Counted from the stretch's first letter, positions 1-13,590 are shown. The stretch: DNA of 64,000 bases from Heterodera schachtii (GCA_023374025.1 SIJG01000001.1:2603787-2667786); one strand, 5' to 3'. Translations and numbers: made by a program. Notes: generated by a model from the letters alone, not told the origin.

Positions 1-2908
1 AATTAATTTCTTCCTCAACATTTTACTTAAAATTTTCGATTATAAAATAATTCAAATGTTTAAAAGTGATTAATAATTAATCAAATCCAACACTTGTCCA
101 AATGCGTATTTTTAATAAATAATTTAAATCCGACTTAAAATAGGGGAGAATTTTTAAAAATAGGAGCAAAAGTGAAAAACGTAAAGAAATTGCCGAAATA
201 AAATTAATTTTTAATTATTGATTTAAATTTCGTTTTAAATTTGAAGCAATTAATATAGAAAAGAAACATTTGCACAAAATATCAATTAAAATATTCATTT
301 AAATAAGCATATTTAAAAAAATAAATTTTTTTTATATTAAATTCAAAAAAGAGGAAAAACGGAGGCAATGCTAAAATGAGGGCAAAGCCTCATTCAGTCA
401 GCAGAACACTGTAGGGATTACAGTAGAGGCCGGAATTCTGAAAAAATCGGGGTTCGGGATTGGCATCAAGCACGGGATAGGGTTACCGGGTTTCACCCGA
501 TTTTCGGGAGCCAGCACCCCGGCAGGAATTCGGTAAAAAAAATATGAAAATTTAAAGCAAAATTTTTAATTGAAGAAGGCGTCCCGGCAGGATTGAAATG
601 CCGTTTTATTTTGTCGGGATGCCAATCCCTACATTCTGCTAATATCACCTTTTTTTAAACTTACACTTACAGTGAAAAGTATTTATGGTCCAGTAATCCG
701 TTTGTTCGTACCTTTTCAGATTGTCTGCGGCTGTTTTCGACTGAAGCAATTAATCCGCACAAATTTTAATTAGGGGGCAATTAATTGCTAATAAGTCACC
801 CGTTATCCGTCATTAGCATGTTTATTCGAAAGGTCCCTTATGAGCTTATGAGTGAATCAGCTGCTCTGTTGCCAATGTGCATTTTCTCTCCCACTGTCAG
901 TCGCTTAATCGCCTAAAAATTCGCACATTTTCTCAAAATAAAAACCAATTATTTTTTTTGTGCCTTTGGCGCGCCTTTCGTTTGGCCATTAATTGGTAAA
1001 CAAAAAATGCGCAAATTGGCACAACCAATTTTCCGAATGTGATGTGAGTTGGGTGCCTCCCCCTCTGTGTGCCAATCATTTCGCTGTTGGCACCGTTACG
1101 CTTTGCTTTTTTGCCATTTTTTTTTTAATTTGCCCACGCGGACATTTCGCTATTTGCTGGAAATTCCAATAAAAAACAGAAAACACGCGAAAAATTCTCA
1201 TTAGGAACCATTGGCATTTACGTAAATGGCACCACAAAAGCATAGTGAACAAAATAATTCCGTTTCTTTTTCATATTTAATTTCTGTTTAGCTTAAACAA
1301 CTGACAAATGAGCAGCTCCGTCCCCAATTAATTTAAATTCAAAAAATCCGAATAAAGCTTAAACAATTAGTACAAAATTATTATGTTATCAAGCTAATTG
1401 TTAACGAAAAGGTATCATTTTGTTCGATTTTAACAATAAGATTTAAAATTAATATTTTCATCATTTTTTGAGGTATTAAATTCTTTAAAAACATATTTTC
1501 ATGAATATTTCGGCATTTTCGCTAACATTTCGATAATACACCCAATAAAAATACCCCTTCCAAAAATCGTAAATTTTACAAATCCAAAAATTCTCGAAAA
1601 AATTATTTCTAAATTTCTATTTAAAATCTTTTTCGAACAATTATTTTTCTTAATGAAATAAAATTATTTTTAAATAATTAATTGAGACATTAAATACTTA
1701 AAAAAGGCTTTCTGAATTTAACCTATTTTTAAGATTTTCTATTTCAATATTTTGGAAATTTTTACCCAGCGTTTTGTCCATATTTCATCCTTTTTTTTTG
1801 TCCATTTAAATTCGGTCCTAATTGGTGAAGGTGAGATTTTATGTAAATAAAATTTCACGAAGTTCGAAAAAAAAACTGATTTCCTTATTCAGTTCCTAAT
1901 TGTCAGAATGACTTGAATTTTGTAGACAAATATTTTCTAATTAAAGCTAAAAGTCTTGCAAAATACCAGAACATTTTATACACTCACAATTTACAAAAAT
2001 CCGCAAATTTCTAAAATTTGTAAATTTTACATAAAAATTTTTATGGGTTTTAAGTTATATTGCAAAAAATGTTGATTAAAAAAACTGAATAAGAATATCA
2101 ATTTATTTACATAAAAATCTCATCTTTACTAATTAATTGACATTTTCGTCCCATTTTAATTCATAATGTTAAATATTTTAAATAAAAATTAATTTTTCTA
2201 GTTTATTCTGCTAACAAAACATTGAAAATTACTTCCAAATTTAGCAGTTCGTTATCCCTATTTTTTAATCTCTGTTCCTGGGACTCCGCTAAATGTAAAA
2301 AAAAAGAATGAAAGATGAGAATCATTAACAGCGGCAATTAGCGCCTGCTTCAAATTGCCCACTTTTTCTTGCCAATGCGCCGCCCCAGCGGAGACTTTTG
2401 GCCGAACTCGCGGCAAATCAAAGACCAACATTAAGTACATTTTAAAATCAATTAGGAAATGATCTTTTCAAATTTAGCCCTACTAAGAACGAATTTTGCC
2501 ATGTAATTAATTATATTTTGAAAAGTGCAAATTTTTTACCCAAAATTCATTCCCATGGGAAAATCGGAAAAACGGAAAAGCGTAACTAATTTAAAATTTA
2601 ATTTGTGGTGAGAACATTCACAAATTAGCAGGTGATGTCATTAAGTAAATAAATATTCCCATAGAAATGTTCTACCATATTTTGGCCATTTGAAATCATT
2701 GGAAAAAAAGCAATTCATTCCTAATTAATAATTTATTTGAATTTGGTAATTATGCTTTTCAAATGATAATATTTTAAATTACTGTTCTAAACACCCAATT
2801 AAGCTTTATTCATCCTTAATGTTTGACACTTCCCAATCAATTCTTCTTTTATTTTTTTAGATTTTTACAATTATTTTGAATTTATAATTTGACAAAAGGC
2901 ACACAAAA
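1..2908. other. AT-rich intergenic region
   Basis: I see no supported gene here. The DNA is strongly AT-rich with many TTAATTA-type words and stop codons in every frame. The only structured segment is a GC-richer inverted repeat at about 400-640, listed separately. The last few hundred bases before 2909 should hold the promoter of the plus-strand globin, but I recognise no specific promoter element. Confidence 0.6.
400..640. repeat. hAT-like non-autonomous inverted repeat
   Basis: The outer ends are inverted copies: AGCAGAACACTGTAGGGATT at about 400-419 and AATCCCTACATTCTGCT at about 624-640. The inner TAGGGATT/AATCCCTA ends resemble hAT termini. Between them short words such as CGGGA and TTCGGG recur in both orientations, like the subterminal repeats of hAT elements. 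No clean target-site duplication is visible, so the family call is an inference. Confidence 0.45.
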
Positions 2909-4544
2909 ATGGGCAACGCGTGTCTCAGTCAGTCGTTGTGCTCGAAACAGCAGCTGCTGCTCACCAACAAATTGTACTGTAACTATTACTGTATAATGAT
3001 AAATAATTACAGTAAATAATTAAATCCTAAAAAACACAATTAATAATTAAAAGAAAATATTCACTAATAAAGAAATGGGCAAATGTTGGCCTCGGATTGG
3101 AATCGAACCACTCGTCCGAGCAATCCATGGGTGGCTTTACCATTTACCATTAAGCTACCGCGGCACGTTCCGTCCGCCCTTTCTTTTTATGAGTCTTAAT
3201 CATTCCCCGCTTTCCGCGTTTTAACCGCCCAGCAGCTTCTTCCCTGTAATTATTTATTTTTAATTTAATTTATTAGGGAAATGGCAAAAACAATGGACGA
3301 ATTGCAAAGGAGGACAGTGAAAGTGAACACTTTGATGACACCGGCGAAGGAACAGCAGCAAAAGCAAAGCGAACAGAAGCAACAGAAAGGGGGAGAAGCA
3401 GCGGAAAATTGGGCAAAGCAAAACGATGGGGGACAAAACGCCAAAGGAAATGCCAAAGACGGAGAAGGCACAATTGGAGGAGAAATGAGCATGAGAGATA
3501 AGGAAATGTAAGTGCCAAGGGGGGGATTAATAGGGAGGGCACTACAAAAGCCATGGCCAAGGGGCCAAAGAGTTGAGTGGGACGAGGACTTGGGAAAAGC
3601 GGAAGCAGAGAAGCGAAATTCGAATTCATCGGACTCAAACGAAACAGAGATTTATTTTTATTCCAAAAATATATTATTTATTTTAAATTCTTACCCAAAT
3701 TTTGCGTCAGATTTAAGCATAAGTATAAAGCTTTTAAGTGAGGAAAGATTTAAATGATTTTTCCATTGTTTGCTTAAGAATCGCCCGCTGTTGGCGGAAA
3801 CGAATTGCGACCGATCGGTGCGACTTTTTCCACAAAACGATGCTCCGATGCATTGAGGCGAGCCCAAAACTGAACGAAATCATCGCATGCGGAAGATACT
3901 GTTACCGTGACCTGACAAAATGGCCAAAACTGAACAGAATTTGGTCAGTTTTGGGGGGCGGGGATTAAAAAGAAAAAAAATATATTTATTTAAATATTTA
4001 ATTTTATTCGGTCAAAATGCCCACCGAAAAAGTGCCGGTTTTTCCGCCATGAATAAAAAAATATCCATTTTTTAGCCAAGCGCAGTTCAAATTTTACGAA
4101 CGGCTCATCTACGAACTGAACATGGACGAGCGGCGGATGGGCGACCAATGCACGCGGCTGGGCAAAACGCACGCGGAGTACGCGCAGTTCGGACTGAAGC
4201 CGCACTTTTTGGACATTTACCAGCAGAGTCTAATCGGTGAGGGCATTCAAAAGGAAATGCCACGGGGGAGGAAATTATTTTGCCGATTTTAAGGCACAAT
4301 TTTATTTTATTTTTCAGCACTTATTTCCAAAATGGAATTTGCCGACGACAACGAAAGGGAAGAAACGATTAACGCATTTGGACGACTGATCAGATTCATC
4401 GTCGAAGCAATGATCGAAGGCTATGGCCAAAGAGTGACTGAGCTGAGAACGGAGCGAAGGGGCAGCGGAGAGACGACGGAGGAAAAGGGCAAATCGGACG
4501 ACGAATTGAAAAGTGATCGAAACGAACTACAAAACATACCATAG
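2909..4544 (+). CDS. N-myristoylated nematode globin
   Basis: Five exons: 2909-2973, 3277-3507, 3779-3943, 4076-4236, 4318-4544. All phases agree and give 282 residues. The start MGNAC is a classic N-myristoylation signal (Gly2) with a nearby Cys for palmitoylation, so membrane attachment is likely. Residues about 25-98 are a Lys/Glu/Gln-rich low-complexity extension. The globin fold follows: a Trp-containing B-helix region with the CRYCYRD and WPKLNRI words in exon 3, then the proximal F8 histidine in LGKTHAEY in exon 4. The H helix is in exon 5, with an acidic tail of about 40 residues. Membrane-anchored nematode globins are usually thought to act in redox signalling or gas sensing rather than bulk O2 transport; that role is inferred. 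Intron 1 carries a tRNA-like sequence on the opposite strand. The exon 3 donor (G|GTCAGT) is weak. It is the only well-supported plus-strand gene in the window. Confidence 0.82.
3088..3164 (-). tRNA. tRNA-like sequence, probably pseudogene
   Basis: On the minus strand this 77-nt segment has a perfect A box (TAGCTTAATGG) and B box (GGTTCGATTCC), the internal RNA polymerase III promoter of a tRNA. The acceptor stem, 3158-3164 with 3089-3095, pairs at 6 of 7 positions. The D stem GCTT/AAGC also pairs. The D loop carries a duplicated AATGGTA unit, and I cannot fold a convincing anticodon stem, so no amino acid is assigned. It lies antisense in intron 1 of the globin gene. It may be a decayed tRNA or the head of a tRNA-derived SINE. 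Confidence 0.45.
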
Positions 4545-5092
4545 ATTATTCATACAAACAAAATATACATATATAAATACGTAGCATTAAAGCAATGTTT
4601 AATACAAATTTATTTATGATGTAGTACGACGATTTCACAAAGAATACAGTCATTTTCGATTTAAACAATTAAATCGCACTACGATGAAAAGAGTCAAAGT
4701 CGCAATTAAGAAAAATGTAAAATGAGAGAAGTCTCACAAAAATGCTTTTCACTAAAGTGATGAAAAAAGAGGAGGGACCGTAATAATAATTAATTGTCTG
4801 TAATTATGCGACAAAAAATATGAGAAATTGAAAGTTTTCGAAGTGTAAAAGGAGTGAGTGCACTTGTGTGATCGGCTAACAATCGCATTTCACCTTTTTG
4901 GACTCCAATTAGTCGAAAACCCCAAAATACATCTAATGATTTGTGTCATAATCCCGCAATTGCCAAATTTAAAATGCGAGAATGTCCCGCGCAATCCGTT
5001 CATCCATCCAGATCGATCGGTCACATGCCGACCGATCACTCCTCCGTTGTCCGTTCTTCGTTAGCCAGTCGTCTGCTCATTCGGTTGATCCG
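4545..5092. other. Intergenic, 3' flank of globin
   Basis: No gene is supported. The first 100 bases after the globin stop are AT-rich and probably hold its 3' UTR. From about 4980 the sequence becomes GC-richer and runs into the minus-strand ORF ending at 5093. Confidence 0.5.
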
Positions 5093-5446
5093 TCAGATTT
5101 CGCTGGCCATCACCGTGAACCGTTGCTTCGTCTGCTGACTGATCGCTTCGCCCCGTGCCGCTTCCCTTTCGCTTTGGTTCCCTTCGGCGGTGCCATTCGT
5201 CGTCGTCCGCTTCGCCCGACTTTCTTCCGGCGGCATCACAAAATCGCTGTGGCGTTCAAGCGGCTCACCGTTGGCGCCGACAAAGGTCGAATTGTGCCGA
5301 CGAATTGTAGGGAAAACGAACGGAGAGGAGGCGGATGAGGAGGAAGTCAACGAGGAGTCGAGCTCACCGATGGAAAACATCGCATCGGAACCGCAGGCAC
5401 TGCAAAAGGAGAGGAAATGAACAGAAAGAATGGCACCGAATTCCAT
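5093..5446 (-). CDS. Hypothetical small, possibly secreted protein
   Basis: Single-exon reading of 117 residues from an ATG at 5446. The first 22 residues (MEFGAILSVHFLSFCSACGSD) could act as a weak signal peptide. The rest is Ser/Glu/Arg-rich with no recognisable domain. GC content and codon use resemble neighbouring exons more than intergenic DNA. A pyrimidine-rich CTCCTTTTGCAG lies inside the proposed N-terminus, so this may instead be a downstream exon of a gene whose 5' part I cannot find. I do not recognise a family. It sits between the convergent ends of the globin and GPCPD1 genes. Confidence 0.28.
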   Translation of the reverse strand: MEFGAILSVHFLSFCSACGSDAMFSIGELDSSLTSSSSASSPFVFPTIRRHNSTFVGANGEPLERHSDFVMPPEESRAKRTTTNGTAEGNQSEREAARGEAISQQTKQRFTVMASEI

Positions 5447-5841
5447 CGATGAAATGCCCAAATTAAAGGGGTTTTTCAATTTTCAAACCTGAAACTTTTC
5501 AAGAAAAAAAAAATTAGTAAATTTTTAAGCCTTTTTAATTTTATGATGAATTAGTGATCCGAGCTGGGGGAAACCGTTTCGACTTTTGCGCCGCCAAGCA
5601 AAAACATATTTTAAGATATTTTACCAATTTTCAACGTGCAATAACAAACAAAAAAAAAGCAATTAAAAGAAACGCAAAAGAAAAAAAAACTATTCATAAC
5701 GATGACACCCTAATTTTTTGTTTTTTGTCAGTGCGTGCATCAGCAGCAAAGGCAAATTTGATGCCAAGGATGAAGATTTAATAAATCACATTAAAAGAAG
5801 CAATTAGTTAAATGGAATTTGAATGAATGTGCAAATGGGGG

Positions 5842-8800
5842 TTATAGGGCGGCGCAAGTGTCGGTGTACCGGGGAAACTGCGGAGGACGGGGGGTACGTG
5901 TGCACCCTCCCAAGTCCGTCTCTCTCTGTGTGCTTTCTTTTTGCCACCACCTGCGCATCTCCGTGCCGGTGCTCTCCTGCGTGGACGACCATGCCGAGGT
6001 CGACCGATTGCGGCTGCCACGGGTTGCCCTGTGACGGCCCAACACCGTCTCGGCACCACCACAGGTGTCCATGTTGGTGCTGATGATGGCGTTGTTGTTG
6101 TTGTTGTTCAGGTGGTGGTGCGAAAAGCAACGGGGCGGCGTCGCCTGTGCGACAACGGCGGCGATGGACGGCTTCTTCTGGGAGAACAGTTCGTTCTTCT
6201 TCGCCTTCTCCAGCGTGAACACGTTGGTCCGCACTTCACCTTCGCCAATTCTGTGCAAATTTCAAGTTTTTTTGGGGCAATTTTTGTTTTTAGTTTTGTG
6301 CCTGTCGTAAATAATGCCCTCCACGACAAGCGTCTTCTTGAAATAGTCCACGGTTTTGCGCTCGACCAATTCGTCGCCCCACACAAAACTGATCAGCCCG
6401 AGCTCTTTCGATTTGCCCACCGGCGACGCGTCCTGGGGAAAATCGGCAATAATTACGCGTAATTGGTTTAATCGGGACAAAATCAGGCCGGATTAAAAAT
6501 GCAAATGATTCACTGTCCACCTTCATAAGGTCTTCGGTGTTGAAGTTCACGCCGACTATTCCGATGGCATGTGCAAATTTCACCGCGGACATTGGCAACC
6601 GCGTCCGCTCGTCCGCGTATTGGACGTGCCGACTCGAATCGCCAAGGCACAGGAACAGCACCGGGTACTTCTTCTGCTTGACCGACAACCTGAAAAAATG
6701 CTCTCTCATTCTTGAAGAATTCAAGTTTAAATGACGAGAATATTTTTAAAGATGGTATTGGAATGATTTGGCGCATTAGGAGGGCAAAATGCCAATTCTA
6801 ACTGCCCAATAAATTAATTGCCCCTAATTCCCAATAATTTGTGTTCGTCGATTTAATATTTTCCCCCTGCTTTTCGTCCGCACATTGTGCAAATGTCGGC
6901 GTCGAAAGAGGAGAAAACGATGCGCCGTCGGCCGGCGTTTGACAAAACATTGGACAGAATTATGTCCACGAATTCGTTGCGCTCGAAATAAACGCCTTCG
7001 CATTCGTTGGTTTGGTCCACTTGCAGCTGCGGGTATTTCACCTAAAAGCACACGGACAAAGTGAGGGAAAAGCATGGAAAAGCGTAAAAAAAAGGCATTT
7101 AAAATGAATTATTGGAAATTATAAATGGAAAAAGAGGGGGGGAGGGGCGGTACACCCCAAAACACAGCCGCCGAAACACAGCCGGGAATAAATTTAAAAA
7201 ATTTTTTCTAACTTAGAAAATTTTCGAGAAAAAAATCTTAGAAAAATTTTTCTTTGAAAATTCTATTAGAAAATAAATTTTTCAAGAAATTTTCAGCGAT
7301 TTTTTTGGAAATTTTTTTGAAAATTCTTAGTAAATTTTGAAAAAATCGCTGAAAATTTCTTGAAAAATTTTTTTCTAATAGAATTTTCAAAGAAAAATTT
7401 TTCTAATATTTTTTTCTCGAAAATTTTGTAAGTTAGAAACATTTTTTTAAAATTTATTCCCGGCTGTGTTATGTCTCGGCTGTGTTTCGGCCCGCTGTGT
7501 TTTGTCCTGTTCCGGGGGAGGGGGGGGGGGGACAACCAAATTTTGTAAGTGATCTGTGGGGGTTACCCCACATTTGCCTCTCGGACATTTGCGGCCCGGT
7601 TTTAAAATGACCAAATGGCTTGTTTTAATAATCAAGTTTTTTGGTAATTTTTCTTTTTCTCCGCCTTTTTTGTATGAATTGAAATGTTTTTTCCTCATTA
7701 AATATGGGATTTTCCCCGCCGACCGTTCCGTTCACCTCAATGTTAAAGCCGACGTCGGGCAATGCTTGAAATGCTTCGCTCAGTGTGGGGAATGGTCGGT
7801 GCTCCTCCGCTTCGTCATGTGCACCGGTGACCCGTCGATGATTCTCAGAATCGCACGCACTGTGCAAGCTGTTCTCGTTGACTTTGACGTGGTCCAACTG
7901 AAACCGCAAAAAAGTTTTCTGGGATTTGAATTTCAAATCCCCAGAAAACGCACGTGCAAAAGTCTCAGCTTTTTCAGCTCCAAGTCCTTCACCGCCAATT
8001 GGTAAAAGTCCATCACTTTCGGCCCCTGCTGCTTTTTGCCGTCGTCCGATTCGCTGTCTGTTTGGCCATTCGTTGCCCCGCCGCCCGTGGCGGTCGTCGC
8101 GGTTGGCAGTCGTTTGGCCACCCAAACCATCACATGGAAGTCATGGTAAATGATCGGGATTTTGTCCTTGGTCAAATGGACGTCAAACTCGACGAGGTCG
8201 GCACCGTTTTTGTACGCCGAGCTCAGCGAGTGCAGCGTATTTTCCCTCGCGACCGCACATCTGATGAAATATTGCGGGTTTTTGGAGGTTCGGGACAGAG
8301 TTGGGGACGGATGGTCGACGACTTTTAAGGGAAGAGAGGGGGGAGGGAGGGAATGTAAGGAAAACTTGGGCCAAGGTTCGGGGACAGCACAAAAGCCCCC
8401 TCAATTGGCACCGGGCAACCTCACTTTGTGTACGAGTTGCCCATGCCGCGGTGGCCCACTTCCAAAGTGCTGCGCTTCTTCCAATGCTTGGCGTAACAGT
8501 TGTGCATCGTCGGGTTGGGGTGGGGCAGTCGAAGCGGACGGATGAACAAATAAGAGACTGAGGAAGAGCAAAGGGAACAGTCAGATGAAGCACAACATGG
8601 ACAGATGGAAAGCACGCACAATAAACTTTGCCGACGGGGACGCCCAATTTGGTCAGGAGAGGGACCGAAGTGCGGCCGAAAGTGTCGTGCAGCGTGGAGG
8701 GAAGGGCGTAGCCCAGGGCCACCAGTTTATCCGACTTGGCCAAGTACACTTCGAGGCGGAAACTCTGTCAATTCAAAAGGATTTTCAATTAACCCAATGC

Positions 8801-11054
8801 ATCATTAATGAGTTATTAGCAAAACGTACCAAAAATTCGACGGCCACCGACTGAGTCCTGAACATGAAATAGTCCACTTTATTGTGAAAAGGCTCTCCAA
8901 ACTCTTCTTGGTCGCGAAATTTGGGCGCGTCCAATGAGAGAGACTGAAATGTGCGGAGAAATGAGTTTGGAAAATAAATATTTGGGCAAATTAAGAAAAA
9001 TGGATGAAAAAGACACCAACAGAAAATAAGGGAATTGGGACAAAAGGAAGGAAGGGAAAAGTTTAATCGGAATTTACCAAAAAAAAACGAAGAAGGTAAT
9101 TAGGTATAACTAATTAGCTAATAATAAAAAAGCAAATGGGTACAATAAATGCAGAAACAAACTATTGCAAGAGCCTCATTTGATTAGGGTAAACAAATAC
9201 TAGTAAAGGCTATCAATTAAATGGCAATTAGTGATCAAATAGTCTAATTTTAAGCCTAATTAGGTTAATTGCTTAGGGACCAGGCCCAAAAAGTCCTCGA
9301 GCCAACAATACAATTGGCTGCCAACAACAACAGACAGCGCCCGCCACGACAAAAACGGACGGCCGATGGATTCGCTCACTGAACAGTGCCTGGAGCGAGT
9401 GAATGGATGAGAGAAAAACGAAGAAAAGGACGGAACAGAGACAGGTCTCGATTTTGAAGCGGTAATTTCAAAAGGGCAGAGGACGAAAATGGCACAATGT
9501 TCCTCAAAGATTTTGCTCAAAACAAAATTTATTTTATTTTTTGAATTCAAAAGCACCGAAGGGAATGAATTTGCCAGAAATTATTGGTTTTTTGTCAAAA
9601 TTGAGACTTGACAAGCGAAGAAATTGGCATGGGAATGACGAGAGACAGCAGAAAGAGACGAATTTAAAGAAGACAAAGCGCAAATGTTCACCTTTCTTCA
9701 ATTGCGAAGTGCAACAGTGCCGTTCTTCATCTCTTCTCACATCCCTCCGATTTGTTGTGTTTCGTACGGTTAGTGAATTGAAGAAATGGCCAAAAGGCCA
9801 AAAAATGCCGGAGGGAAAACGCAAAAAGAGAAAGAGGGAAAGAAGAGGAGAGAGAGAGAGGGAAAAAGTGGAGAGAGACAACCAAACGGAGGACACTCAA
9901 CGATTGTCAGACGAAAAAGCAATGGGGAGAGAGCGGAGCGACCGGACGACAAAGACAAGTTCGGGAGGAAAGTGACCGAGACGGAGGAACAAAGTCAGCT
10001 TGAGAGTCCCGGTCGACGGGACTGGCGGAGGAGTAATTTGATCTTACGGCAATCTCAGTCGGAGAATGGCTCGGCAAAGCCGGATGGGTCAGCGGCGGCA
10101 ATTCGTCCATGGCAGCCACGGTCGGCTCTTCGTCATCCTCGGCATTGGAAGCGTCCTGAAAAATATCCCCCATATCCGAGCGAATTTCCCCCGAGGCAAA
10201 ATTTAGGCAAAAATGGTCGTAAAAATAGAATTTTGGCACGAGAAAAGCCTGCTGAAACCAATTTTGGAAGTTGCCAAATGCCCTTCCCCCTCCCCTCTCT
10301 TTTTTCGATCAATTCGTCCCAATTTGATTTTGTGCCCTTTCCAATCACTCACATTTCTGTTCCTTCGCAAGTCAAACGGCACCATTTTGAGCCTGTACTC
10401 CTCCCTGATGTGCTTCTGCTTGTAGAATTTGAGCGCCTCGCCGGAAACGGTCATCAAAATTTGGTGCATTTCGTCCGTCAGCACCCATCCGTCGCTGAAG
10501 AATTCGCGTCCGCCGCTGAAGCCGAAAATGTCGCGCAAATTGGCACGGCAAATGCCCGCAGTGCTCGCCTCTACCGGTGGCATCACACAGCGCTAAAAAG
10601 ACGGCAACAAATGATTAATTCGATATGTTTTGTCTTGGCTGAAAATTACGGGCGTCGAATGCGTCTCCCATTTGGAGACGGCCAAAACGGGGCCTTTGTC
10701 CTCCTCCGACTGCAAGTAATAGCCGATGAAGTAACGGAATTTCAGCACGTCCGCGCCAAGGTTCACAAGGCCAACCCAACGGCTGAAAGACAAACTTTGA
10801 AAATTCACTAAGAAAATCCCTCCGTTTGAAAATCTCGACGAGTTCATTAATTAATTACCCATTCTCTCTTTTGTCCAATTTCAATGCTTTCCCCGTCTCC
10901 CAATTTCCGAGGTGCTCGTGGGAACCCGTGACAAAAACAAATTGGTCGTCATGGAGAGCAAAAGGGACGGAGACATCGAAGCTGAGAGAGACAAAACGCC
11001 AAAGAGTAAATAAAAGCAAATTCAAATAATAAAAACTCACTGGACAGTGAACAT
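5842..11054 (-). CDS. GPCPD1-like glycerophosphocholine phosphodiesterase
   Basis: Fourteen exons on the minus strand: 11054-11041, 10981-10859, 10782-10650, 10592-10353, 10155-10048, 8943-8830, 8764-8620, 8557-8425, 8260-7954, 7897-7736, 7041-6884, 6689-6521, 6432-6302, 6250-5842. All phases agree (781 residues). The N-terminus is a CBM20 starch-binding-type domain ([11 protein letters not shown]). The catalytic GDPD domain starts near residue 325 with GHRGMGNS, followed by [13 protein letters not shown] and YHDF, the metal- and substrate-binding residues of the family. FNIEVKYPQ and GIIYDR mark its end. Members hydrolyse glycerophosphocholine to choline and glycerol-3-phosphate in the cytosol. 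The last exon encodes an unusual His/Asn-rich tail whose exact end is less certain. The last intron is GC-AG. A pyrimidine tract and TTTTTAG upstream of the start (about 11130) could be a trans-splice acceptor. Intron 10 holds a foldback element. Confidence 0.9.
7157..7504. repeat. Long foldback (MITE-like) element in intron
   Basis: Two AT-rich arms of roughly 140-170 bp are near-perfect inverted copies around a spacer of about 35 bp near 7310-7340. The ends carry GC-richer units (AACACAGCCG on the left, CGGCTGTGTT on the right), with one extra unit on the right. It lies in intron 10 of the GPCPD1-like gene. The structure fits a non-autonomous TIR element. I could not find a clear target-site duplication, so the superfamily is unknown. 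Confidence 0.7.
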
Positions 11055-13248
11055 CAGCTGAATTCTCTCAATTGGAAATAAGTGTTGTTTGTTTATCTTT
11101 GTAGGAATTATAATGTTTATTTGGGTCTAAAAATAATAATTCTCTGAAGCGAAATAGCGGCGAATGTTTGGGTTAGATTCAAAGTTTCAATGCAAATCAT
11201 TTTTGTTGTGCAAAAAATTTGCCAAAAATAAAGAAAAAATGGAAAAAGGTTTTTGGATAGTGGCGGCATCCCCTTTGAACTTTCGCTGAAACAAATGTTA
11301 AGCTAAGACAAAACATAAATAAATGTCTATCGATAAATGAATGAATGAATGAATTAATTAATCTACGGAGGAAGAGAGGAACCTTTATGAGGCACATTTA
11401 TCAAATGAAAGTGGGCGTATCCATTAGGGATTAAATTAGCGCAAATAAAGCAAAAAAAAAAAGGGGGGGGGGTGCACTTTAAATGATTTGATGGAATGAT
11501 CAAAGGTGTCTCTCCATCAAAATCAGTGCAAACAAAGCAAAAATTGGAGGATGAGAAGAGAAAACTCTGAATATGCAATGGAAGTGAAATTAAAGATAAG
11601 CGGAGTTGAAGAAGAGCAGCTCAATTAAAAAAGGCAAAAAATAATCGGACTTTCGACTCATTAAAATTATTTACTCTCGCCTCATTTTGTGGTCAGATCT
11701 TTCCCGCCCCGCTCATCCCTGCTCACAATCAGCACTTTGCACTGTTGACAAATTTTGATGAGAGACAAAAAGAAAAAAAAACAAAGGCCGAGAATGAAAA
11801 AGGGGGAATAAACTGAAAGGGATGACGAACGAATGAATGCATTTTGCCTGACGACACCACAAAAGCACGAGGAATGGAGAAGAGGGAGAAGAGGGCACCT
11901 TTTAAATGGGCAATTGTGAAAGGGTCGCTGCTGCTGTGTTGTGGCTTATGGGCAATGAATGAAATGAATGGAATGAATGGATTGATGTGACCTCCCCCCC
12001 CCTTTCTCTCTCTTTTTATGGACCATTTTTCCTTTTATAAAATAAATTTCTGCCGAGGAATGTCACGTGGCAGAAGAGGAGAGGAGAAGCCCGCTGCACT
12101 TGGATCAGCAGCTCCATTCATTCAATCAGCAGCACATAATGAATGATGATGGATGAACAATGTGATTTTGTAGGGGGGGGGGGGAGAGACTCCGCCGTCT
12201 TTCCCTCTCATTAAATTTGGACGGATCAGAGAAATAAATGCACGCGGCCCACAACAGCCGATGGTTAATTAAATAGACAGAGAAAGAAGGCCAGCAGAAA
12301 TTTAAAAACGGATCTTAGTCAATTAATATAGGGTAGACATAGGCATAGTTTAGTTTTTCGAGAATTGTCCTTCCAAATTAAGAGGCTTTTTGGTTCACAA
12401 AGAATTGCCATACAAAAAAAGTTGGATGAATCATTTATGAAATAAAAAATTAATTGCTTGTTGATTAAATTGGATTAAAATGAGCAGAGATTTTCAGGGT
12501 CAACGCGGTGAGTTGGAGGCCATCGCCACACACATTTTATTTAATTAATGATTAAAGAATAAAGGACAAAAAATTTTAAATGAGACGTCTTCACAGTTAT
12601 TGAATTTATGAGACAAATGGCTTAACATCCTTCGAGTTTTTAACATTATTAATCCATCAAAATCACCATCCAATGGAAAACGAGTGCTATGGCCAGACGG
12701 TTGGCCATATGGCCATTAGTAAAATATGAATGAATGAAACGACTGACTGATGAGGGCGAAGGTTTCATTTATCCTGCCGCTAGTGAAAGATTTAATGTTG
12801 TTGTTTATGTTTCAAATATGAAAAAGTGTCCCAACCAATATTATGATAAATATAAAAAAGGGATTTCAATGAAAGGGGGCGAGAGAGAGGGGAGGAAAGG
12901 AATGTGCAAAGTACAAGGGAATGGGGAGAGGGAGGAGAAGAGCAAGCAGTACAGCACCATCACCACCATACAGAGAGACTACAACAGCAGAGAGAGAAAG
13001 AGAGGGGAGAGAAAGGGAGAAACGGGGAGAAGAATTGAGGGGAGGGGGAAGAGAAGAAAATTGGAGGGGGGGGGGGGGGGGGAACAAATGATATTTATGA
13101 CTGCTTATTCCCTTGATGTGAAATGCTGTGATTTTCACACCATTTTCTTTGATCAAAGACTTTTCTGCGACGATAAAAGCGTCGACTTCATTGATGGAAG
13201 GAACATTGTCGTAGAAGAAATGACAGAATGTGAATGGGAAGAACGACG

Positions 13249-13590
<342 letters not shown>

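Noticed and set aside
5941..6462. 173-codon plus-strand ORF
   Set aside because: Antisense of the last two GPCPD1 exons; open only because the opposite strand is coding.
9786..10811. 341-codon plus-strand ORF
   Set aside because: It runs antisense to exons 3-5 of the GPCPD1-like gene, whose minus-strand exons have conserved domains and proper splice sites.
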